Assembly: GCA_904419835.1 (NCBI GenBank)
Contig: CAJFTA010000011.1
Span: forward strand, 44,052-108,051
Direction of reading: 5' to 3'
Origin: an uncultured Pseudoflavonifractor sp.
GTDB taxonomy: Bacteria; Bacillota; Clostridia; Oscillospirales; Oscillospiraceae
Length of the DNA: 64,000 bases
Below, one piece after another: positions 20,341-29,024 of this stretch (position 1 is its first letter; each line of letters begins with the position of its first letter). Both the position numbers and the translations under genes were made by a program. The notes beneath the pieces are model-generated. The model did not search any database and had not been told where the DNA came from. It saw nothing but the letters and a program-made list of their open reading frames with translations.

Positions 20341-22554
20341 ATGAACCTCATGCAGTATATCACCCCCACGCTGGTGTTTCCCATCGTGGTCCTGGCGGCC
20401 ATGTTCTGTCTGCTGAGCTACTACCGCCACGCCATGTCCCCCAGGGAAGGCACCCTGGAGTGGGTGACCATGGCCAGCGCCGCCCCCCGCCCCCTGTCCT
20501 TCCCCCGCCGCCGGTTCCCCATGCGGCGCAAGGACGCGCTGCCTCTGCTGCTGCTGACGGCGGTGTACGCCTTCACCGCCTTCTGGAATCTGGGCTCCTT
20601 CACCAATCCCCAGTCCTTCTGCCAGCTCTCCGCCGGGGAGACCGTCACCTTCACCCTGGCCGAGCCCACGGCCATCTCCCGGGTGATGTACTACACCGGC
20701 CTCAACACCGGCAGCTACACCCTGGAGGCCAGCCCGGACGGCGAGACCTGGTACACCCTGCTCTCCTATGAGGACGAGGCCAACGACGTCTCCGGCCTTG
20801 TCTGGCGCGAGAACGGGGACGGCTCCACCCTGCCCGCCGGACTGGACACCGCCAACACCTCCGCCGCCCTCCATCAGAAGTACTCCGACCTGTTCAAGTG
20901 GATCGACAACGACCTGCTCCGCACCGGCGAGGGCCCCGACCCCCTGTCCCTGGAGGTGCGGATGTTCCGCCTCACCGGCAATCCGGACAGCGGCGACGCG
21001 TGGCTGGAGCTGGGGGAGCTGGCCCTGTACGACGCCGACGGGGCTCGCATCACCCTCCGCGACATCTCCTACACCGGCGAGGGGGCCTCTCCCCTGTTCG
21101 ACGAGGGGGAGACTGTGCCCGCCATGCCCACCTGGTACAACTCCTCCTATTTCGATGAGATCTACCACCCCCGCACCGCCTACGAGCACATCCGGGGCAT
21201 CTACCCCTACGAGATCTCCCACCCGCCCCTGGGCAAGCTGATCATCGGCCTGGGCATCCGCATGTTCGGCCTGACCCCCTTCGGCTGGCGGTTCATGGGT
21301 ACCCTCTTCGGCGTGCTGATGGTCCCCCTGCTCTATGTGTTCCTGAAAAACCTCTTCGGCAAGACGGTTGTGGCCTTCTGCGGCACCGCCCTCTTTGCCT
21401 TTGACTTCATGCACCTGACCCAGACCCGCATCGCCACCATCGACACCTACGGCGTGTTCTTCATCCTGGCCATGTACTACTTCATGTACCGGTACCTGAC
21501 CCTGCCCGCCGGCACCCCCTTCCGCAAGGGGGCACTGCCCCTGTTCCTGTCCGGCCTCATGTGGGGCATCGGCGCGGCCAGCAAGTGGACGGTGATCTAC
21601 GGCGCGGTGGGCCTGGCCCTGCTCTACTTCATCGGGCTGTACTTCAAGTGGCGGGACTGGCCCCAGGAAGAGGACGCTCCCCGGTTCGCCCCCTGGCTGG
21701 TCAAGACCCTGCTGTTCTCCGTGCTGTGCTTCGTGCTCATCCCGGCGGTCATCTATACCGCATCCTACCTGCCCTATGCCGCCGCCAAGGGGGACACCAG
21801 CCTGGAAAATCTCATCAAGGTCATGTGGGACAACCAGGTCTACATGCTCACCTACCACGAGGGCGTCCACACCCCCCACCCCTACTCCTCCCGCTGGTAC
21901 CAGTGGATTGTGGACGGCCGTCCCATCCTCTATTATCTGGACAACAAGAGCGGGGCGGCCCAGGGGCTCAAGTGTGCCTTCGGCGCCTTCTCCAACCCCA
22001 TCGTGTGTTGGGGCGGCCTGCTGGCTATGATCGCCTGCGCCGCCCAGTCCTTCCGCCGGTTCCGGTCCAAGATACTCTTCTTCCTCCTGTCCGGTCTGGT
22101 GGCCGCCGGCGCGGTCATCGGCGTGGACGGGGTCCTCAGCGCCGAGCTGGACAATCTTGTCCGGCTGCGCAACCTGTGCCTGCTGGCGGGCGGCGTGCTC
22201 ATCTACTGGATTCTGGGCTATCTGGCCAGCAAGTCCTTCCCCCGCTATTCCTCCAAGGCCATGTTCATCCTCATCGGCTACCTGTCCCAGCTGGTGCCCT
22301 GGATGTTCATCGGACGCATCACCTTCGCCTATCACTACTTCCCCTCCATCCTCTTCCTGGTGCTGGCCCTGGCCTATGTGTTCAATGACCTGGTGGGCCG
22401 CAGAGCGCCCGGCTGGCGGGTGGCGGTCTACGGCACCACCGGCGGCGCCGTGGCCCTGTACTCCGCCTTCTACCCCGTGCTGGTGGGCATCATGGTGCCC
22501 ACCTGGTACACCACCAACTTCCTGCGCTGGATTCCCGGCGCGTGGCCCTTCTGA
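20341..22554 (+). CDS. Membrane glycosyltransferase of the protein-O-mannosyltransferase (GT39) type
   Basis: A 737-residue polytopic membrane protein. One TM segment at the N-terminus (about 7-25) is followed by an extracytoplasmic discoidin-like beta region (about 95-260; GETVTFTLAEPTAISRVMYY, YTLEASPDGETWYTLL), then the PMT core with the catalytic-loop-like FDEIYHPRTAYEHIRGIYPY and ISHPPLGKLIIGLGIRMFG, and about nine further TM helices. PMT-type enzymes transfer sugar from a polyprenyl-phosphate donor to protein or another acceptor outside the membrane. The discoidin-like insertion at the front is unusual for PMT. Start at 20341 is set by CCGGAGG. The next gene's ribosome site overlaps this stop codon (TGAGGAGGT). 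Confidence 0.85.
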   Translation: MNLMQYITPTLVFPIVVLAAMFCLLSYYRHAMSPREGTLEWVTMASAAPRPLSFPRRRFPMRRKDALPLLLLTAVYAFTAFWNLGSFTNPQSFCQLSAGETVTFTLAEPTAISRVMYYTGLNTGSYTLEASPDGETWYTLLSYEDEANDVSGLVWRENGDGSTLPAGLDTANTSAALHQKYSDLFKWIDNDLLRTGEGPDPLSLEVRMFRLTGNPDSGDAWLELGELALYDADGARITLRDISYTGEGASPLFDEGETVPAMPTWYNSSYFDEIYHPRTAYEHIRGIYPYEISHPPLGKLIIGLGIRMFGLTPFGWRFMGTLFGVLMVPLLYVFLKNLFGKTVVAFCGTALFAFDFMHLTQTRIATIDTYGVFFILAMYYFMYRYLTLPAGTPFRKGALPLFLSGLMWGIGAASKWTVIYGAVGLALLYFIGLYFKWRDWPQEEDAPRFAPWLVKTLLFSVLCFVLIPAVIYTASYLPYAAAKGDTSLENLIKVMWDNQVYMLTYHEGVHTPHPYSSRWYQWIVDGRPILYYLDNKSGAAQGLKCAFGAFSNPIVCWGGLLAMIACAAQSFRRFRSKILFFLLSGLVAAGAVIGVDGVLSAELDNLVRLRNLCLLAGGVLIYWILGYLASKSFPRYSSKAMFILIGYLSQLVPWMFIGRITFAYHYFPSILFLVLALAYVFNDLVGRRAPGWRVAVYGTTGGAVALYSAFYPVLVGIMVPTWYTTNFLRWIPGAWPF

Positions 22555-22565
22555 GGAGGTGCGCT

Positions 22566-23372
22566 GTGTTCCTCTCCGACTACCACTCCCACAGTCTGGT
22601 ATCCTTTGACGGAGAATTTCCCATGGCCCACATGGCCCAGGCCGCCATGGATGCGGGGCTCAATGAGCTGTGTATCACCGACCACTGCGACTTTCTGGAC
22701 CAGGACGGCGTCCCCGTCCGCACCTACGACTGGGCCAAGGCGCTGGATCAGTTTGAGGAGGCGGAGTTCTTCCATCACCGGGATGATTTCAGCCTTCGTC
22801 TGGGCCTGGAGTTTGGTATGCCCTATCTGGACCCACCAGCGGCGGAGCGCATCTGTTCCCAGCCCCTGCTGGACTTTGTGCTGGGCTCGGTTCACAACCT
22901 GTCTCCGGAGCGGGGCGGAATCGACTTCTACTTCGCCGACTACTCCACCGCAGCCGCCTGCCGGGAGGCGCTGGACGACTACTTTGCCTCCCTTTCCCTG
23001 CTGGCTGAGAGCGATTTTTACGATGTGCTGGCCCACATCATCTACCCGCTGCGGTACATGAGTCCCGCCGACGGCCCCGTCACCCTGGAGGGCTTTGAGG
23101 ACCGGCTGGACGCCCTCCTCCGCATGGCCATCTGCCGGGGCAAGGGCATGGAGGTCAACACCTGGTGCGGCCGCACGGTGGCCGACTGGCTGCCCCTGCT
23201 GAAGCGGTACCGCGCCCTGGGCGGCGAGATTGTCACCGTGGGCTCTGACGCCCATGCCCCCGCCAATGTGGGCAAGGGGGTTCCCCAGGCCTTTGACCTG
23301 CTGCGGGAGGCCGGGTTCCGCTATGTGACCGTGTTCCGGCGGAGAAAGCCGGAATTTGTCCCCATTACTTAA
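22566..23372 (+). CDS. PHP-domain phosphatase (histidinol-phosphatase HisK type)
   Basis: A 268-residue PHP phosphoesterase. It opens with the metal motif DYHSHS, then ELCITDHCDFLD, and later VLAHIIYPLRY, GMEVNTW and VTVGSDAHAP, covering the usual PHP metal ligands. Length and order fit the clostridial HisK (histidinol-phosphatase) family. No other his gene is here, so a different phosphomonoester substrate remains possible. The start is GTG 22566, five bases after AGGAGGT; the upstream GTG at 22542 lies within the preceding gene. It is translationally close-coupled to the PMT gene and followed 15 bases later by rpiB. Confidence 0.82.
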   Translation: MFLSDYHSHSLVSFDGEFPMAHMAQAAMDAGLNELCITDHCDFLDQDGVPVRTYDWAKALDQFEEAEFFHHRDDFSLRLGLEFGMPYLDPPAAERICSQPLLDFVLGSVHNLSPERGGIDFYFADYSTAAACREALDDYFASLSLLAESDFYDVLAHIIYPLRYMSPADGPVTLEGFEDRLDALLRMAICRGKGMEVNTWCGRTVADWLPLLKRYRALGGEIVTVGSDAHAPANVGKGVPQAFDLLREAGFRYVTVFRRRKPEFVPIT

Positions 23373-23387
23373 AACGGAGGTAACGAC

Positions 23388-23822
23388 ATGATTGCACTTG
23401 GTTCCGATCACGGCGGCTTTGCGCTCAAAGAACACATCAAGGCCTATCTGGACAGCCGGGGCATTGCCTGGAAGGACTTCGGCTGCAACAGCACCGACAG
23501 CTGCGACTACCCCGACTTCGGCGCCGCCGCCGCCAGGGCGGTGGCCTCCGGCGAATGCGAGAAGGGCATTGTGGTGTGCACCACCGGCATCGGCATCTCC
23601 ATCACCGCCAACAAGGTCAAGGGCATCCGCTGCGCCCTGTGCCGGGACGTGCTCTCCGCCCGGCTCACCCGCCAGCACAACAACGCCAACATGCTGGCCC
23701 TGGCCGGCGGCTTCACCGGCCCCTTTGAGGCCGAGCACATTGTCTCCGCCTTCCTGGACACGGAGTTTGAGGGCGGCCGCCATGAACGCCGGGTCAGCAA
23801 GATGATGGCCCTGGAGGATTGA
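23388..23822 (+). CDS. rpiB: Ribose-5-phosphate isomerase B
   Basis: Interconverts ribose-5-phosphate and ribulose-5-phosphate in the non-oxidative pentose phosphate pathway. 144 residues with IALGSDHGGFALKEHI at the N-terminus and the active-site region GIVVCTTGIGISITANKVKG; the catalytic Cys is there, with Thr where most RpiB have Gly (CGTG becomes CTTG). RQHNNANMLALAGG near the end is also typical. It starts after AACGGAGG and ends at a bidirectional terminator shared with the convergent nrdJ. Confidence 0.94.
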   Translation: MIALGSDHGGFALKEHIKAYLDSRGIAWKDFGCNSTDSCDYPDFGAAAARAVASGECEKGIVVCTTGIGISITANKVKGIRCALCRDVLSARLTRQHNNANMLALAGGFTGPFEAEHIVSAFLDTEFEGGRHERRVSKMMALED

Positions 23823-23837
23823 TTCCCGCTTACGAGC

Positions 23838-23875
23838 AAAAAGTCCGGCATTGCAAGAAGCAATGCCGGACTTTT
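23838..23875. terminator. Bidirectional terminator between rpiB and nrdJ
   Basis: AAAAAGTCCGGCATTGC, loop AAGAA, GCAATGCCGGACTTTTT: a 17-bp perfect stem flanked by A and T runs, serving both convergent genes. Confidence 0.95.
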
Positions 23876-23887
23876 TATACTCTCTTA

Positions 23888-26242
23888 TCAGCCGCACTTG
23901 GAGTATCCGCAGTTGCGGCAGGTGACGCAGCCGCCCTCATGCTCCAGCTTGCTGCCGCACTCGGGGCAGAACTTGGCCAGCTTGGCCTCGGCGGGGGTCA
24001 TGTTGGGATTGACCGGCGCCTTGGCGCGGGGCACGGGCGTTTTGACCGCTGCGGGCGCCATGGGCTGGGGCTTGCCGCCGTCGTGGGTGGCCTTGATGAC
24101 CTTCTCGATGGACTTGGCGATGGCGTCAGGGCAGGAGGTGACGGGCACACCGGGCTGGCGCAGGCAGGAGGGGCAGCGGATGCCCTTGAGCTGCTGGATG
24201 ATCTCCTTGGGGTCCATGCCGGAGCGGATGCCCACGCTCACCAGGCGGGCAGTGGCCTCGCTCTGGCTGGGGCAGCCGCCTGCCCGGCCGGTGTTGGTGA
24301 ACACCTCGCAGATGCCGGTCTCATCGTAGTTGACGGTGATATACAGGTTGCCGCAGCCGATCTTCACCTTCTCGGTGAAGCCGCTGGTGACGGCGGGACG
24401 GGGACGGGGCAGGATGGTGCCGTAGGCGCTGGTCTTCATGACGCAGGCGGCGCCGTCGCAGCCGGCCTCCAGCACGGCGTCCACCATGGGGTCGCCGGTG
24501 GCGTCCTTCTTCTCGGCCTTGTCCTTGCCGTCGTTGACCTTGCCGATGTTGAGCACCTGCTCGTCACGGCTGCCGTCCCGGTAGATGGTGGTGCCCTTGC
24601 AGCCCAGCTTGTAGGCCAGGGTGTACACCTCGGCCACCTCTTCCTTGGTGGCGGAGTTGGGGAAGTTCACCGTCTTGCTGACGGCGTTGTCGGTGTAGGC
24701 CTGGAAGGCGGCCTGCATCTTCACGTGCCAGATGGGGGACACGTCGTGGGCGCAGACAAACACCCGCTTGATGTCCTCGGGGATGCCGTCCACATGGGCC
24801 AGGCTGCCCTGCTCCACAATCTGGCGCATCAGCGCCTCGGAATAGAGGCCCCGGGAGAGGAGCACGTTCTTGAGGATCTGGTTGGTCTCAATGAGATGGG
24901 TGTTGTCCATCACATTGCGGATATAGGCGTAGGCGAACACAGGCTCCACGCCGGAGGACACGCCCGCGATGATGGACAGGGTGCCGGTGGGGGCGATGGT
25001 GGTGACGGTGGCGTTGCGGATGGGCTTGCCGCTGCGGTAGGTGCTCTCGCCGAAGAGGGGGAAGGCGCCCCGGACCTGGGCCAGGGCCTGGCTCTCCTCG
25101 TGGCCGATGGTGTTCACCAGCTCCATGACCTCCCGGGCCATGGCCACACCCTGGTCGCTGTTGTAGGGGATGCCCATATAGAGCAGCATATCGGCAAAGC
25201 CCATGACGCCCAGGCCGATCTTCCGGGTGGAGCGGGTCATGGCGTCAATCTCGGGCAGGGGGTACTTGTTGACCTCGATGACGTTGTCCAGGAAGTGGAC
25301 GGCGGTGCGGATGGTGGCGGTGAGCTTGTCCCTGTCCAGCACCCAGCGGCCGTCCTCCTCCTTCAGGTGGGTCACCAGGTTGATGGAGCCCAGGTTGCAG
25401 GCCTCGTAGGGCAGGAGGGGCTGCTCGCCGCAGGGGTTGGTGGACTCAATCTCGCCCTGCTGGGGGCAGGGGTTGTCCCGGTTGAGCCGGTCCAGGAAGA
25501 TGATGCCGGGCTCGCCGGTCTGCCAGGCGGAGGAGACGATCTTCTCAAAGACCTCCCGGGCGTTGAGGGCGCCGGTGACCTTGTGGGTGGCGGGGTCCAC
25601 CAGCTCGTAGCTGCCGCCGTTCTCCACGGCCTGCATGAACTTCTCGGTAATGCCCACGGAGATATTGAAGTTGGTGATCTCCTTGGTGTCATTCTTGCAG
25701 GTGATGAAATCCAGAATGTCGGGGTGGTCCACCCGGAGGATGCCCATGTTGGCGCCCCGGCGGGTGCCGCCCTGCTTCACCGCCTCGGTGGCGGCGTTAA
25801 AGACCTTCATGAAGGAGATGGGGCCGCTGGCCACGCCGCCGGTGGAGTTGACGGTGGAGCCCCGGGGCCGCAGGCGGGAGAAGGAGAAGCCGGTGCCGCC
25901 GCCGGACTTGTGGATGAGGGCGGCGTTCTTGATGGCGTCAAAAATCTCCTCCATGGAGTCCCCCACAGGGAGGACAAAGCAGGCGGACAGCTGGCCCAGA
26001 GGGCGGCCGGCGTTCATCAGGGTGGGGGAGTTGGGCAGGAAGTCCAGCCCGGTCATCATGTCGTAGAAGCGCCGGGCGGTGGCGGCCACGTCGGCCTTGG
26101 GGTCAAAGGCGGCGTCCGCCGCCGCGATGGCGTCGGCCACCCGGTGGAACAGCTCCTCCACCGTCTCGGTGGGCTCCCCCTTCTCGTCCCGAATCAGATA
26201 TCGCTTCTCCAGCACGGCTCTTGCGTTCTCGGAAATCGCCAT
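23888..26242 (-). CDS. nrdJ: Adenosylcobalamin-dependent (class II) ribonucleotide reductase
   Basis: Reduces ribonucleotides to deoxyribonucleotides with a B12 radical, independent of oxygen. 784 residues. Seen in order: FLPNSPTLMNAGRPLGQLSA, the active-site loop region with GGGTGFSFSRLRPRGS, ESTNPCGEQPLLPYEACNLG (the N-C-G-E active-site strand), APTGTLSIIAGVSSGVEPVF, and a C-terminal zinc-ribbon-like CPECGSKLEHEGGC plus CRNCGYSKCG that supplies the reducing cysteines. The start is set by GAGAGGAAGAACG on the minus strand. It is the only RNR here and is preceded by NrdR sites. Confidence 0.96.
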   Translation of the reverse strand: MAISENARAVLEKRYLIRDEKGEPTETVEELFHRVADAIAAADAAFDPKADVAATARRFYDMMTGLDFLPNSPTLMNAGRPLGQLSACFVLPVGDSMEEIFDAIKNAALIHKSGGGTGFSFSRLRPRGSTVNSTGGVASGPISFMKVFNAATEAVKQGGTRRGANMGILRVDHPDILDFITCKNDTKEITNFNISVGITEKFMQAVENGGSYELVDPATHKVTGALNAREVFEKIVSSAWQTGEPGIIFLDRLNRDNPCPQQGEIESTNPCGEQPLLPYEACNLGSINLVTHLKEEDGRWVLDRDKLTATIRTAVHFLDNVIEVNKYPLPEIDAMTRSTRKIGLGVMGFADMLLYMGIPYNSDQGVAMAREVMELVNTIGHEESQALAQVRGAFPLFGESTYRSGKPIRNATVTTIAPTGTLSIIAGVSSGVEPVFAYAYIRNVMDNTHLIETNQILKNVLLSRGLYSEALMRQIVEQGSLAHVDGIPEDIKRVFVCAHDVSPIWHVKMQAAFQAYTDNAVSKTVNFPNSATKEEVAEVYTLAYKLGCKGTTIYRDGSRDEQVLNIGKVNDGKDKAEKKDATGDPMVDAVLEAGCDGAACVMKTSAYGTILPRPRPAVTSGFTEKVKIGCGNLYITVNYDETGICEVFTNTGRAGGCPSQSEATARLVSVGIRSGMDPKEIIQQLKGIRCPSCLRQPGVPVTSCPDAIAKSIEKVIKATHDGGKPQPMAPAAVKTPVPRAKAPVNPNMTPAEAKLAKFCPECGSKLEHEGGCVTCRNCGYSKCG

Positions 26243-26349
26243 GTCGTTCTTCCTCTCTTCCGGTATTTTATGGGCCGCCGGGGCGGATCACCCGCTCCGC
26301 GGCCAAAGCAAGACCCGCCCTCACGTTGAGGCGGGTCGGATTGTTGACG

Positions 26350-26390
26350 CAATATATTGTATCATGGCAGGCCGTTATGTCAATATGTTG
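26350..26390 (-). promoter_or_regulatory. nrdJ promoter with two NrdR boxes
   Basis: On the minus strand TTGACA (plus 26378-26383) and TACAAT (plus 26356-26361) with a 16-base spacer. Two NrdR-box-like cores, CAATATATTG (26350-26359) and CAATATGTTG (26381-26390), lie 31 bp apart, three helical turns, one over each promoter element. A GGCGGGTC/GACCCGCC hairpin follows in the leader (about 26312-26337). NrdR represses RNR genes when dATP is high. The nrdR gene is not in the window. Confidence 0.75.
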
Positions 26391-26481
26391 TTCTGGCCAT
26401 TCCATGTAGAATTTTGGCCCGCAATCTTGTGAAAAACAGGCTATTGACTGCCCCATGCCGGGCGGGGCGCGGAATTTCGCC

Positions 26482-26510
26482 TTGACAGCCTTGCCTGCCT
26501 GTCATACAAT
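26482..26510 (+). promoter_or_regulatory. Promoter of metNI
   Basis: TTGACA (26482-26487), 17-base spacer, TACAAT (26505-26510). The leader to the metN start is about 170 bases and contains a possible 16-codon ORF and a GGAGCC/GGCTCC hairpin (26646-26661). No SAM riboswitch core was recognised. This and the nrdJ control region account for the 447-base gap. Confidence 0.75.
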
Positions 26511-26581
26511 TTAGGGTACCCATTGCCCCCGTTTTTCTCGTCCAGGGGGTAAAATCCGTCTCCATAAGGAGGGATGCAGGC

Positions 26582-26632
26582 ATGCTTCATCCGGGATGCT
26601 CAGGCCGTTTTCCCTCCGGGGAGCGAATGTGA
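26582..26632 (+). other. Possible short leader ORF ahead of metN
   Basis: ATG at 26582 lies nine bases after AAGGAGGG and reads MLHPGCSGRFPSGERM then TGA. The last sense codon is Met. It may be a leader peptide for metN, but 16 codons with a good ribosome site can occur by chance. Confidence 0.25.
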
Positions 26633-26689
26633 AGGGCCTCCCGCCGGAGCCGGACGGCTCCCAAAACGCAAGAGGAAGGAGACTTCACC

Positions 26690-27694
26690 GTGATAGAAAT
26701 TCAGCATCTGCATAAGACCTTTCCCACGCCGGAGGGCGTGTTCACCGCCCTGGAGGACGTAAACCTGACCATCCGGGACGGGGATGTGTTCGGCATTGTG
26801 GGCATGAGCGGCGCGGGCAAATCCACCCTGGTGCGCTGCATCAACCTGCTGGAGCGGCCCACCTCCGGCCATGTGGTCATCGGCGGGGAGGACATGACCG
26901 CCCTCTCCCCCAAGGCCCTGCGTGAAAAGCGGCGGTCCATCAGCATGATCTTCCAGCAGTTCAACCTGCTCATGCAGCGCACCTGCCTGGACAATATCTG
27001 CTTCCCCATGGAGATCGCCGGGGTGCCCAAGGCCAAGGCCCGGCTCAGGGCCAGAGAGCTGCTGGAGACCGTGGGCCTGCCCGACAAGGCCGACGCCTAC
27101 CCCGCCCAGCTCTCCGGCGGCCAGAAGCAGCGCATCGCCATCGCCCGGGCCCTGGCCAGCGATCCCAAGGTGCTCCTGTGCGACGAGGCCACCTCCGCCC
27201 TGGACCCCACCACCACCCGATCCATCCTCCGGCTGATCCAGGACATTAACAAGCGGCTGGGCATCACGGTCATTGTCATCACCCACGAGATGGCCGTGGT
27301 GGAGGAGATCTGCTCCCATGTGGCGGTGCTGGAGCACGGCCGCGTGATGGAGACCGGCACGGTGGAGGAGGTATTCTCCAACCCCAGGAGCGAGGCCGGC
27401 CGGCGGCTGGTGTTCCCCGACGGGGTGGCCCTGGACCAGTTCCCCGTGGCCAGGGTGGTGCGGGTGGTGTTCAACGGCGGCTCCTCCTACGAGCCCCTCA
27501 TCGCCTCCCTGGCCATCGACTGCGGCGTGAAGGTGAACATTCTGGGCGCCGACACCCGGAACATCGACGGCAAGGCCTTCGGCTCTATGCTGCTGGGCCT
27601 GCCCCAGGACAGCGCCGAGGCCGCCAAGGCTATGAACTATCTGAAAAGTCAGCGTGACGTCACCGTAGAGGAGGTGCAGGACTACCATGGATAA
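26690..27694 (+). CDS. metN: Methionine ABC transporter, ATP-binding protein
   Basis: ATPase of the MetNIQ D/L-methionine importer. 334 residues: an ABC domain with Walker A GMSGAGKST, Q-loop FQQFNLL, signature LSGGQKQRIAIARAL, Walker B VLLCDEATSALDP and switch His in VITHEMAVVEE, followed by the C-terminal NIL domain (about 265-334) that binds methionine and inhibits transport in characterised MetN. The start is GTG 26690 after AGGAAGGAG. Its 3' end overlaps metI by 8 bases. metQ lies downstream behind a separate promoter and T-box. Confidence 0.95.
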   Translation: MIEIQHLHKTFPTPEGVFTALEDVNLTIRDGDVFGIVGMSGAGKSTLVRCINLLERPTSGHVVIGGEDMTALSPKALREKRRSISMIFQQFNLLMQRTCLDNICFPMEIAGVPKAKARLRARELLETVGLPDKADAYPAQLSGGQKQRIAIARALASDPKVLLCDEATSALDPTTTRSILRLIQDINKRLGITVIVITHEMAVVEEICSHVAVLEHGRVMETGTVEEVFSNPRSEAGRRLVFPDGVALDQFPVARVVRVVFNGGSSYEPLIASLAIDCGVKVNILGADTRNIDGKAFGSMLLGLPQDSAEAAKAMNYLKSQRDVTVEEVQDYHG

Positions 27695-28418
27695 GTTTAT
27701 TTCCGATTTTACCGCCATTTTTCAGAATGACAAGATGTTCTGGACCTTTTTGGGCGGCACCTGGGAGACTCTGTACTCCACGTTTATCGCCACGGCGGTG
27801 GCCTATATTCTGGGCCTTGCACTGGGCATTGCCCTCACTGTGGGAGAGGAAAACGGCATCCATCCCCTTCCCCGCCCTCTGATGAAGGTACTCAATGTCG
27901 TCATCAACATTCTTCGCTCCATGCCCTTCCTGCTGCTGATGATTCTCTGTCTGCCTCTGAGCGGCCTGCTGGTGGGTACCGAGATCGGAACCGCAGCCTC
28001 CATCCCGCCCCTGATCATCGCCGCAGCGCCCTTTGTGGCCCGGCTGGTGGAGACCTCTTTCCGCGAGGTGGATCGGGGTGTGCTGGAGGCCGCCCAGTCC
28101 ATGGGCTGCTCCACCTTTCAGATTATCTGGAAGGTCATTCTCCCTGAGAGCAGGCCCTCCCTCATCGCCGGTTTCGCCACCGCTTTTATCACCATCCTGG
28201 GCTACGGCGCTATGGCCGGCTTTATCGGCGGCGGCGGTCTGGGAATGATCGCCACCACCTACGGCTACAATCGCTACAACGACGCCGTCATGCTGGTGGC
28301 TGTGGTGATCATTGTGATTCTGGTGCAGATTTTCCAGTCTCTGGGCACCCGTCTCTCTATCCGCAGCGACAAGCGTATCACCCGTATCAGCCGTCAGAAG
28401 AAGAGCAAGAGCAAATAA
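27687..28418 (+). CDS. metI: Methionine ABC transporter, permease
   Basis: Inner-membrane permease of the MetNIQ system. 243 residues with about five TM helices. The segment from AAPFVARLVETSFREVDRGV to EAAQSMGCSTFQIIWKVILP is the EAA coupling loop that docks on MetN. The C-terminal end is basic (SDKRITRISRQKKSKSK). It overlaps metN by 8 bases, so the two are translationally coupled. A strong terminator follows, separating metNI from metQ. Confidence 0.95.
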   Translation: MDKFISDFTAIFQNDKMFWTFLGGTWETLYSTFIATAVAYILGLALGIALTVGEENGIHPLPRPLMKVLNVVINILRSMPFLLLMILCLPLSGLLVGTEIGTAASIPPLIIAAAPFVARLVETSFREVDRGVLEAAQSMGCSTFQIIWKVILPESRPSLIAGFATAFITILGYGAMAGFIGGGGLGMIATTYGYNRYNDAVMLVAVVIIVILVQIFQSLGTRLSIRSDKRITRISRQKKSKSK

Positions 28419-28438
28419 ACCCGTATTCTGTGTATTCC

Positions 28439-28480
28439 GGCAGGCCGCCCTGTGAGGGCGGCCTGCCTTGTTTTGTTTTT
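28439..28480 (+). terminator. Terminator of metNI
   Basis: GGCAGGCCGCCCT (28439-28451), loop GTG, AGGGCGGCCTGCC (28455-28467), then TTGTTTTGTTTTT. Confidence 0.93.
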
Positions 28481-28578
28481 CACAAAGTTTGGACATTTTT
28501 CAAGTGAATCCCCGCTTTTTCTCTTCTTCCTCCGGCTTGTCCAAACGTTTTCGCCGCTCTTTTGTGCAAATTACACAA

Positions 28579-28607
28579 TTGACTTTCCCGCCGGGGCGGT
28601 ATACACT
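28579..28607 (+). promoter_or_regulatory. Promoter of the T-box-metQ unit
   Basis: TTGACT (28579-28584), 17-base spacer, TACACT (28602-28607). Transcription would start near 28614, at the 5' end of the T-box leader. Confidence 0.65.
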
Positions 28608-28613
28608 AGTCCC

Positions 28614-28917
28614 AAGTTCCAAGACAACTGAACAGGCTTACCCAAAGGCAAGGAAGAGAAGAGTAAGCTGGGAGATACGTCACAGAGAGCCCGGATTGGT
28701 GGAAACGGGTACGGAAGGCCTGGCCGAACATGGTCTCGGAGCCGCGCACCGAGTGTATCTGCATTAGGCTGCGACGGGAGCGCCCGTAACAGCGCAGGAG
28801 TATCGGAGTTTCTCCCGTACTTCATAAGGCCCGTATCCGTGAGGAGCGGGTGAAGCAAGGTGGTACCACGAAGCCAAAGGCTCTCGTCCTTGATGATGCA
28901 TCAAGGGCGTTTTTTTG
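28614..28917 (+). promoter_or_regulatory. T-box riboswitch, Met (AUG) specifier
   Basis: A full T-box leader that senses uncharged tRNA. Visible in order: AGTA of the specifier-loop S-turn, the AGAGAG bulge, the distal-loop GGTGGAAA, the specifier region GAACATGG (codon ATG after GAAC), the T-box sequence AAGGTGGTACCACG (28857-28870), and the terminator CGTCCTTGATG/CATCAAGGGCG (28885-28909) with T7. The lower stem GCTGGG/CCTGGC closes next to the specifier. Met specificity agrees with the downstream metQ. It occupies most of the 606-base gap after metI. Confidence 0.92.
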
Positions 28918-29024
28918 TACCCAAAACGGCAAAAATCGCCTTCAACCGATGTCGGCTGCTCCGGCGGTACCCCGGAACAGTTTACATAACCCTAATCAAT
29001 CCAACAGAAAAGGAGAAATACATT

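Noticed and set aside
23819..26329. An 836-codon open frame on the plus strand opposite nrdJ.
   Set aside because: Shadow of nrdJ; composition is repetitive Gly/Ala/Val/Leu/His and it starts in the rpiB stop region.
26243..26349. A cobalamin riboswitch ahead of nrdJ.
   Set aside because: No B12-box or conserved core was seen in the short leader; only a simple hairpin and NrdR boxes.
26511..26689. A SAM riboswitch ahead of metN.
   Set aside because: The typical AGAGxGGxGGAGGGA and GATGAAACC elements are absent.
28860..29024. A longer N-terminus for MetQ.
   Set aside because: It would translate the T-box antiterminator and terminator; the signal peptide starts at 29025.
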